Shown: positions 56,786-64,000 of the stretch, piece by piece | Layout: each line of letters opens with the position of its first letter | How positions within the stretch are numbered: position 1 is the stretch's first letter | Assembly: GCA_009746045.1 (NCBI GenBank) | Contig: RPFO01000924.1 | Span: forward strand, 43,501 to 107,500 | Reading direction: 5' to 3' | From: Mesostigma viride | Taxonomy: Eukaryota; Streptophyta; Mesostigmatophyceae; Mesostigmatales; Mesostigmataceae | DNA: 64,000 bases | The notes under the pieces: model-generated | Databases searched by the model: none | Told to the model about the DNA's origin: nothing | What the model saw: the letters and a program-made list of their open reading frames with translations, nothing else | Program-made: the position numbers and the translations under genes

Positions 56786-58760
56786 CTACGCACGAGGAAC
56801 GGAGGGCCGGGAGACCGCCTCGTTCGACCGCCCGGTCCACTCTTCCCCCTCTACCTCATCCTCCTCGTCGCCATGCCCATAGCCGGCGACCGCCTTGCCA
56901 TCCATAACCCCCGAGGCGCCATTACCCGAGTCCTGTTGCTGTGAGAACAACTCATTCAACTCGCGGTTCACCCGCTGGAACGAAGGACCCGTAGCGCGGG
57001 GCGTCTGGTGCTGCGTGGGACGCTGCCGGGCGTCTTGCAACTTGGCTGCGCGCTCGCCCGCGTTGCGAGGCCGGTCTGGGCGCCGTGCTTGTTCCGGGCG
57101 CTTACCGAAGGCAGGCCCGGAGAAACGGGGTGACGTCTGCTCGTCGCCACGATCGCGATCCCGTGGTGGTCGCGTGCAGTCCTTCTTGAGATGACCGACC
57201 TCGCCGCACCGGAAGCATCGCGCCTTGGACGCATCGATTGCATTGACATGGGGCGCTTCATAGTCGCCGTCCTCCTGCTCGTGGTCGATAATGTCCTCAG
57301 AGGACCCATCTTGGTCCACCGTAGTGAAGTGGAGGCGACGCGGTGCAGCACCAGCATGCCGATAGGTGACCGCTGCGCGGCGGCGTGCGAGCACATCTGA
57401 CACCTTTAGAAGGTACTGCTGGATCTCGATCACATCCCACTGCTCCCACGGTATCTCAGCAAAGCGCTTTAGCACCTCATCTAGGAGTTCCGGACTCAGC
57501 GCCTCAATGAACCGCGCCCTGTATTCTGTCCAGGTCAAGTCCTCAAGGCGAGCCGAGAATGCTTCAAACTCTGTCAGAAACTCGCGGAACGGTGTGGTGC
57601 CTTGGCGTAGCTTGGAAAAAGCCAGACGCTCGTGGAGCTTCCAGTCAGGGGGCACCAGCTTGCGCTCAATGCGCTCTAGTAGCTCCTCTACTGTGCGAGG
57701 GTACAAGCGCGACGCGACACTCTCACAGTTGAGTATGCCGACCACTGAGGGATCCATGCAGTTGGTGACGACGTAGGAGATAAGAACCTCGGTAGCTAGC
57801 TCCCACCCATTGTGGTTGCACCACGCCCAGTAGATCTGTACCCACATACGCGTCCATTCGTCGATCTCGCGAGGGTTCATAGTCGCGCGCAGCTTGGGCA
57901 CTGGTTTAAAGTCAGGCATGGGCGGCGCCTTAATTAAACGCGTCGGCCCGAGGTCCGCCCACTGCGCGATACGGCGGAACATTAAAGATCGACAACGAGT
58001 CATCTGCCGATGCAGGCGCTGACCTAGTCGTGCTGCGTTGTAGCCAGACAGACGAGGGATGCGCGTAGCCAGGATCACTGGGTGCCATGCGACTCAAGTT
58101 GAGGTTATTGCCATGCGACACGCTCGGCCGCGCAGGTCCGGCTGCTGGGACATTGCGCGCCGGATGGGACGACGCGGGCCCAGCCTCATCGTATACCGGC
58201 GGTGGAACCCTAGCCTCGACCTGGGTCCACAGCGATGTCGCATTGGACTGCAGGTCACCGCTACTAAAAGAAACCCGTCGACCGCTCGCCCAGGGATGTT
58301 GTAATCGTTGGGCACGTTGCGCGTGATAATAGGCCGCGTTCTGACTAAGCGGACCAAACATCTGCGACCCGGTCGGCTGGCTTAGCGGCTGCTGCTGCTG
58401 CTGCTGCAACGGCGGAAGCTGCTGCGGCTGCTGCCACTGTTGCTGCTGCGGCGGCGGTGGCTGCTGCTGCTGTACTGGCTGCTGCTGCCACTGCTGCGGC
58501 AACGGCTGTTGCTGTTCCGAATGCTGCCGTGGGGACTGCACGGGGTTTTGCTGCGGCTGCACTGGCGGGTGTTGCTGCGGCTGCACTGCCAGGTGCTAGC
58601 TGGGCTGCACTCGTGTGATTCGATCTGGGCCGGGCCTCATCACCTGCCCGTTCCATCAGCTGGTTATACTCAGCCTGCATTCGCTGCGGCTGATATTCCT
58701 CCCTATTATCCATCCTATCCGCTCCTCGTGGCCTTCGCGGCTCACGGGAGGTACTAGCCA
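56786..58760 (-). CDS. gag: Gag region of the chromovirus
   Basis: The minus strand encodes a capsid-like region (for example MNPREIDEWTRMWVQIYWAW and LRQGTTPFREFLTEFEAFSA) followed by a CCHC zinc knuckle, CFRCGEVGHLKKDC, near 57200, as in Ty3/gypsy nucleocapsids that bind the genomic RNA. Upstream is a Gln/Pro-rich stretch near 58380-58600. About one break is present, so the region is treated as a fossil. Its 3' part abuts the CACTA insertion. Confidence 0.85.
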
Positions 58761-59090
58761 GCTCACCTGGGTGACCTACAGGACTGCCTTGCTGGTAGGA
58801 CGAGCCCTGTTGTGATACCTCCTGTACTTGGTACTCTGGCTGGGCTGCCCTGCCTATCCAAGTCTGCCCCTCCCTCCTCGGAATGACTCCTAGTCGTGCC
58901 GCGTACCTTCTTTTTACCCCGCGGCATGTTTACCAGTACTTACCACATCCACAAGAGAAGGAAGGAAGGAGAGAGGAAGAAGGAGGAAAATGCCATGCAC
59001 ATGCCCACAAGCAATCAACCAAGCGGCTGCCCTACGTTATTCTGCTAATGTAGCTATTATATAGTAAGCTATAATTAGTACTCTACTCCT

Positions 59091-59540
59091 CTAGAAACTA
59101 GGTGGCTGCCTAGGTGGGGTGCTGACAGTGAGTTGGCTGAACGTGACTGTGACAGCCTGTGTGTCCCCCGTCCTGCTCTCTACTGTTGCACTATTGGTGG
59201 GTGCACAGCTACGGCCCCTAGGCATTGGGCGAGTCCTAATCTCCTGAGGTGGTGCCTCTACGTGCAAGCCTACTGGACGTGTCATGTATTCCTGGATAAA
59301 CCTATCTGCTTCCCATGCTGTCTTGAATCCCTTAAAGATAGCCCTATCAAAGAGACAACTATGCCTATCCACTACTATATAGTTCTTGCAGTCTACCCAG
59401 CTATAGAAAATACCTACTTTCCCTGTGCCTCCATCATGTGCCACAGCATAGTAAAGTTGCCTAGATACATCACTATTATCCCAACCCCCAAGTCCATTAT
59501 TATATCTATTATTATTTCTATTATTACTATTAGCCATCAC
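59091..59540 (-). CDS. RNase H1 N-terminal (hybrid-binding, Cauli_VI-like) domain ORF within the LTR element
   Basis: 150 codons on the strand of gag and pol, between the 5' LTR and gag. The core reads RQLYYAVAHDGGTGKVGIFY, then SWVDCKNYIVVD and FKGFKTAWEADRFIQEYM. The order YAV...G...G.(F)Y.SW..C...V......KGFKT..EA..F is that of the RNase H1 hybrid-binding domain, also found in caulimovirus P6. The family binds RNA-DNA hybrids or double-stranded RNA. A low-complexity Asn-rich start (NNRNNN) precedes it and a Ser/Thr/Pro tail follows. No RNase H catalytic domain follows. Whether it belongs to the element or was captured is open. Confidence 0.65.
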   Translation of the reverse strand: MMANSNNRNNNRYNNGLGGWDNSDVSRQLYYAVAHDGGTGKVGIFYSWVDCKNYIVVDRHSCLFDRAIFKGFKTAWEADRFIQEYMTRPVGLHVEAPPQEIRTRPMPRGRSCAPTNSATVESRTGDTQAVTVTFSQLTVSTPPRQPPSF

Positions 59541-59801
59541 ACACGTTGTCTATTGCCAGCAGACGGAGATAGAAAAGAGAAAGGAACCTTTTTACCTCTA
59601 GTGTGTGACCTGTCACAGGGGGGGGATGCCAACTGGCTCTAATCTAATCACTATCACAGAAATCAGGAGCTTCGCGCCCCTAATTCCATACTAGAGGGTA
59701 GCCTCCGTGATAACTGCCCGCCTTTTCGCAAGGACTACGAAGCCACGGAAACCACCCTACCAGCGCCCACAGCTTTCGCAGCCAGGACGCTAGTCACAAT
59801 A
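59541..59801. other. Spacer of the LTR element
   Basis: Short stretch between the hybrid-binding ORF and the inverted-repeat block; nothing recognised. Confidence 0.4.
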
Positions 59802-60692
59802 GTTATTATAAATAGTGACGGAACCTTTTTGCCACTTGGGCAATTAGGTCCGTCACTATTTATCCGGCGAAAACCACTCGCCGGCATCTATTCCGCGTTA
59901 AGTTCACGTGAACGTGGCGCGGAATTGATGCCGGCGAGTGGTTTTCGCCGGATAAATAGTGACGGACCTAATTGCCCAAGTGGCAAAAAGGTTCCGTCAC
60001 TATTTATAATAACTAAAACGTCGTAGTGTGGGGGCCGATATCTATCGTACCGCTGATGCCTACTGCAGTACCGAATCTCGCCTTAACGATATTCCAACCG
60101 GGCATATTTTTCCCTTCTGGCACTTTCGTTTGGCCTTCTGGTATCCGGTATTCGGAAATACCCGTGCCACGTTCACGTGAACTTAACGCGGAATAGATGC
60201 CGGCGAGTGGTTTTCGCCGGATTGAAATAGTGACGGACCTAATTGCCCAAGTGGCAAAAAGGTTCCGTCACTATTTATAATAACTAAGACCTCGTAAGTC
60301 GGGGGTTCGAATCCCTGTGGTGACACGGGTATTTCCGAATACCGGATACCAGAAGGCCAAACGAAAGTGCCAGAAGGGAAAAATATGCCCGGTTGGAATA
60401 TCGTTAAGGCGAGATTCGGTACTGCAGTAGGCATCAGCGGTACGATATATAGATATCGGCCCCCACACTACGACGTTTTAGTTATTATAAATAGTGACGG
60501 AACCTTTTTGCCACTTGGGCAATTAGGTCCGTCACTATTTATCCGGCGAAAACCACTCGCCGGCATCAATTCCGCGCCACGTTCACGTGAACTTAACGCG
60601 GAATAGATGCCGGCGAGTGGTTTTCGCCGGATAAATAGTGACGGACCTAATTGCCCAAGTGGCAAAAAGGTTCCGTCACTATTTATAATAAC
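59802..60692. mobile_element. 891-bp composite inverted-repeat block built from foldback elements, family 2
   Basis: Outer units 59802-60012 and 60481-60692 are each near-perfect hairpins (ends GTTATTATAAATAGTGACGG / CTATTTATAATAAC, loop GTTCACGTGAAC). Between them X (60013-60166) and X' (60334-60480) are inverted copies of about 150 bp, so the whole forms a long palindrome. The centre holds half a hairpin (60166-60294) and a tRNA-like piece. CACAATA before and TACAATA after suggest a 6-7 bp target duplication of the whole block. Confidence 0.85.
60295..60340 (+). repeat. tRNA-like 3' half (B box) at the centre of the palindrome
   Basis: TAAGACCTCGTAAGTCGGGG followed by GTTCGAATCCCTGTGGTGAC contains GGTTCGAATCC, a perfect B box; four T-stem pairs can form. 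The 5' half is missing because a hairpin half lies there. Probably a tRNA pseudogene or SINE head. Confidence 0.5.
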
Positions 60693-61141
60693 TACAATAT
60701 GTCACAGAAACGACAAATTCACAAACAAAACAACAAGGATGGGCGCACATCCTACGCGTGCAGGTAAGAGAGACGGAGCAAGGCGGTTGGCTGCAAGCTA
60801 CTAGGTACCACATACTGCATGACAAAACGTACCTTGGCGTTGCGCAGCCGACTTTCCTGGCTGGCTTGTGGCGCCGATTCCTTGTAGTGGTGCAGAGCCG
60901 AGCTCCCCGTCGGTGCCCAGTCGACAGGTGATGCTTCTAAGCCCAACACTATGACCGCCCTTTCAGCTAGACGATGCCGCCTTTCACCACAGCCAGCTGC
61001 CCAGGCGGCTGGCGGGTCGAACTTGGCTTTCTATCTCACTAAATATTGGGCCGGCCGGTCCTGCGCAGGCCCTGCGCTATTAAGAATGCACCTAGCGGCT
61101 TAAACACAAGGGCTCTTCGCGAGCACCTGTGGAAAACCTCT
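60693..61141. other. 5' untranslated part of the LTR element
   Basis: Nothing coding recognised between the hairpin block and the primer-binding site. Confidence 0.5.
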
Positions 61142-61159
61142 AGAACTACCTCCGATCCA
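61142..61159 (-). other. Primer-binding site of the LTR element
   Basis: One base inside the 5' LTR the minus strand reads TGGATCGGAGGTAGTTC, beginning TGG as needed to pair with a tRNA 3' CCA end. The tRNA species was not identified. Confidence 0.65.
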
Positions 61160-61160
61160 G

Positions 61161-61831
61161 TGTTACGTCCTGTGCCGGACGGTGCGAAAGATCTAATCTA
61201 GTATAAGGTGCAGTTTAATAAGCCGGCATAGCCGCGCATCCGCGTACCGCGATAGCAAGCAAAGATCGCAGTAAATTGACTAACTGAGCAGCGGTTTATC
61301 CTCAGCTAGGCCTTATAGCATGATTAATTAATCTAGCTATATAACACGGCATGTCATGAGGCAAATGACATCCGGATTAGTGCCCCTTGGTCTGAGAGAG
61401 TCGTCAACACTCGTTTCATTAATCATCAAACCAAAAAAAGAGAGTCCATCGTCCACAGACCAATTTCACCTAGCTGCGCTACCAAGCTGGCAAGTTGGTG
61501 TGCAGGCGCGCCGACATGCGCGCCGATCTTCCAGATACTGCCGTCAAGCCCCAATAGGTTCTGTATGACGTCTAGATAGGGCCGGCCCGGCCCCTAGAAG
61601 ATCTCGTACTTCTGGCTAGGCCCAAAATAACTGGTCCGGAACACACAAAGTACCAAATAAACACACAAAGTCCCGAACTTAGGACAAATTCCCAAATAAG
61701 TCCCGAATTGAGTCCTATAGTCCGGCGGACTATGAAAGCGAGCTATCGAAAGTCCCAAACGAATAACAAATGACTTTCGACTTATTTATTGAAGGCATTG
61801 TTACGCCCATACAAAGGTCTGGGCCGTAACA
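61161..61831 (-). repeat. 5' LTR of the Ty3/gypsy element
   Basis: 671 bp, almost identical to 45497-46167; should contain the promoter for the minus-strand transcript. Confidence 0.95.
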
Positions 61832-63090
61832 GAGGGGTGGTGCATGGGCGGAGGTGGTGGGCCGTGGGCTGCGGCCGGCGGTGGGAGGCAGGGGTGGTGC
61901 ATGGTGGTGGTTGCGGTGGGTAGGAGGGAGGGGGGTGCATGGGAGGGTGTCGGCATCCTTGTCGGCAGCGGGGGGGGCCCCCGGGGCTGGGGGATCTTCC
62001 TCGGCGGCTGCGGCGGGGGGGTTGGGGGTTGGGGGGCAGCGAGGGGGACATGGAGGGGCTATGGTGGCAATGGTGTGTGGGGTGGAGAGGAAGGGTGGTG
62101 GGCGGAGGTGGTGGGTTGTGGCGGTGAGAGAGGTAGTGGCGGGTGCATGCGGTGGGGAGGAGGCGGGGGGTGGGAGGGTGGCAGCATCCTTGTCCGCGGC
62201 GGGGGGGGGCTGGGTGGTCTTCCTTGGTGGCGGAGGCGGGGGGGGTGGCGGGTGGGGGGCGGGGAGCGCGAGGGACATGGTGTGGCGGCAAGCTAATTGG
62301 GGGCGGGGACGGGGAGGAGGGGGTGGTCGGGGCGGAAGTGGTGCGGGCTGTGGCGGCGTCGGCATCCTCGTCAGCGGCGGCGGTGGCCGGGTCTGGGTGA
62401 CGGAGCTTCCTCGGCGGCGGCGGCGGCGGGGGGGGGGGGTTAGGTGGGGGGTAGCGAGGGGACATGTACATGGTCATGGCTATGGCAGATGGTGGGCCGG
62501 GGGGCAGGTGGTGAGGGAGCGGAGGGTGCCAGGGTGGTGGGCGGAGGTGGTGGGCCGCGCCGGCGGCCGGTGCATGGCGGTGGGATGGCGGGCCGGTGGT
62601 GGCGGGTACGGTGGGGGGGAGGAGGGAGGGGGTTGGGAGGGTGTCGTCATCCTCGTTGTCGGCGGGGGGGGGGGGGGTAATTGGGTGATCTTCAGTCCTC
62701 GGCGGCCGGGCGGCGGCGGCGGGGGGGGCCGGCCGGGTATAGGGGTGGCCGGGGGGGCAGCCAGGGGGGCATGGTCGGTGGGGCTATATATGGCAATGGT
62801 GGGGGAGGGAGAGGAGGGTGGTGGGCGAAGGTGGTGGGCTGTGGCGGTGGGAGGGGTGGTGGCGGGTATGGTGGTGGGGAGGAGGGATGAATGAGGTGGG
62901 ATGGTGTCGGCCGGGCATCCTCGGTGGGCAGCGGCGGGGGGGGGTTGGGTGATCTTCCTAGTCGGCGGCCGGCGGCGGCGGGGGTCAGAGTAAGTAGGGG
63001 GTGGGCCGGGGGGCAGCGAGGGGGACATGGTATGGCTATGGCAGATGGTGGGGGGCGGGGAGGGAGAGGAGGGTGGTGGGCGGAGCACTG
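61832..63090. repeat. G-rich degenerate minisatellite, right part
   Basis: Units of roughly 180-280 bp with GGTGTCGGCATCCTCGTCGG, CTGGGTGATCTTCCTCGGCG and AGCGAGGGGGACATGGT(A)TG, separated by GGTGGGCGGAGGTGGTGGG. Long Gly-rich frames on both strands are artefacts of composition. Confidence 0.85.
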
Positions 63091-64000
63091 AAGAGCCGTG
63101 TGTTACACTATCCGCGTAGATGTTGGCCTACCTGTGATCGCCATTCGCCGCCGCCAAAACTTCGGCATCCGTCGCAACTTAATGAATATGACGGTAGCGC
63201 AACCTTAAAAAACGCAAAGTTAACGCCGAAACGATTGTATCAAGCCATAACTGAACGTGCGTGTTTGCAACTTGCCCGTTGAAACTCTACGGCGGAGCCG
63301 ATTTCGGAAGAATTGAACCTCACCCTTATGGTTAAATTAGGGACAAATTCGGTGGATGGATGGATTGACGGATTTTCATCCCCTATTCCTATGTTTTCTC
63401 ACGTGTACGGCCTTATAAGCTTCGCCAATTCTGGCGAACCTAACGGTTCTTCCGAAAATTGGCTCCGCCTGATAAGAGCCATGAAAGCGCCACGTCTTTT
63501 CTCTGAGCGCATGGAATCTGCTCGTCAGGCTCCAACGGACGGTACGGCGGGTCCTTTCTGGATCTCTTACAGTACATACAAGAAGAGCAAAGTGACTTCA
63601 GCTGTTCTCCGGACCCCCCCGAATATCAGTAGGCAACTACGCATAATCATCAAATTGAGCTTGGAATTGTGACAATTGGCAGCACAGACGTCAATCCCGC
63701 TTTCGAGGAATTCAAGGTAAGCAGGCATTCGTGTCGACGAGATATAATAATCTCAACTTCTCACTTGGTCAGCCATGGCTTTTGGTGCTTGTGTCGGCTA
63801 TTACTTGGGATAGTTCATGCAGCTTCGGGCAAGTTAGGTCAGCACGCCATCACGATTCGACTTCCAGTGTTGCATCCTTATACGCGGTGACTTGGGCTAT
63901 GTATCATCTTATCAAATGGAGACATCATTTTAATTTGTGAATGCATGCTTTCCGCTAGGTAATTATAAGGGAGCTTTGCTTAAGCCTTGCCGCTCTCTCA
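63091..64000. other. Unrecognised sequence at the window end, with a short inverted repeat
   Basis: GGCGGAGCCGATTTCGGAAG (near 63290) and its imperfect complement CTTCCGAAAATTGGCTCCGC (near 63443) form a hairpin with arms of about 22 nt. A 120-codon plus frame (63313-63672) has no recognisable feature and spans the loop; it may be chance or part of a gene beyond the window. Confidence 0.35.

Larger units (their letters stand above)
45497..61831 (-). mobile_element. Ty3/gypsy LTR retrotransposon, chromovirus type, young, with nested CACTA insertion
   Basis: A 16,335-bp element on the minus strand. LTRs 45497-46167 (3') and 61161-61831 (5') are both 671 bp, start TGTTAC and end GTAACA, and differ by one substitution and three small indels, so insertion was very recent. 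GAGGG flanks both ends (45492-45496 and 61832-61836): a 5-bp target duplication. Order from the 5' LTR: primer-binding site, inverted-repeat block, hybrid-binding-domain ORF, gag, pol, an unidentified 3' region, polypurine tract. Gag before pol with RT-RNase H before integrase and a final chromodomain defines a chromovirus. Pol looks whole; gag shows about one break and is parted from pol by a DNA transposon. As it stands it is a fossil. Confidence 0.93.

Noticed and set aside
60295-60340. Functional tRNA gene
   Set aside because: Only the 3' half with B box is present; no A box or acceptor pairing because a hairpin element replaces the 5' half.
61854-62894. 346-codon Gly/Val/Trp-rich frame
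   Set aside because: G-rich minisatellite composition; amino-acid pattern follows the repeat units.
63313-63672. 119-codon plus frame as a gene
   Set aside because: No start context, domain or splice evidence, and it spans an inverted repeat; kept only as a note.

Overview
The window looks like nuclear DNA of a chlorophyte green alga, probably a volvocalean (Chlamydomonas/Volvox-like). The grounds are GC-rich exons in AT-richer surroundings, GT-AG introns, proteins with very long Gly/Ala/Ser/Pro low-complexity stretches, an SPPPP-rich extensin-like stem on a glycosyltransferase, two-component receiver domains cut by introns, and many LINE, LTR and hairpin repeats. The assignment is inference; no marker gene is present.

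Host genes. (1) 5-9279, +: the C-terminal part of a probable hybrid histidine kinase, with a scattered pseudo-receiver followed by a canonical receiver split over three exons; the start probably lies upstream of the window. (2) about 10029-12271, +: a second receiver protein, also in three exons, with the last intron at the same codon as in gene 1. (3) about 26302-33597, +: a multi-exon gene for a disordered basic/Pro-Ala-rich protein that I cannot name; only some exon joins can be resolved. (4) 41090-36232, -: a GT29 (sialyltransferase-like) type II Golgi glycosyltransferase in two exons, with a stem of about 1000 residues.

Mobile and repeated DNA fills the rest. 12.9-21 kb holds several non-LTR retrotransposon remnants: RLE-type 3' ends, an RT 3' half, and two ORF1-only units resembling half-L1 elements. 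21.8-26 kb holds microsatellites. The GT29 gene is followed by repeat-rich DNA. A very young Ty3/gypsy chromovirus occupies 45497-61831 on the minus strand: 671-bp LTRs that are almost identical, and a 5-bp target duplication. It is split between gag and pol by a 4.05-kb CACTA-ended non-autonomous DNA transposon (52588-56639). It also carries an RNase H1 N-terminal (hybrid-binding) type ORF upstream of gag and an 891-bp inverted-repeat block (59802-60692) built from foldback hairpins. The whole element sits inside a G-rich degenerate minisatellite that continues to about 63.09 kb.

The most interesting points are the pseudo-receiver with hundreds of residues inserted between its core strands, the GT29 enzyme with an extensin-like stem, the ORF1-only LINE units, the hybrid-binding-domain ORF in the LTR element, the nested CACTA, and the repeated association of hairpin elements with tRNA-type B boxes.
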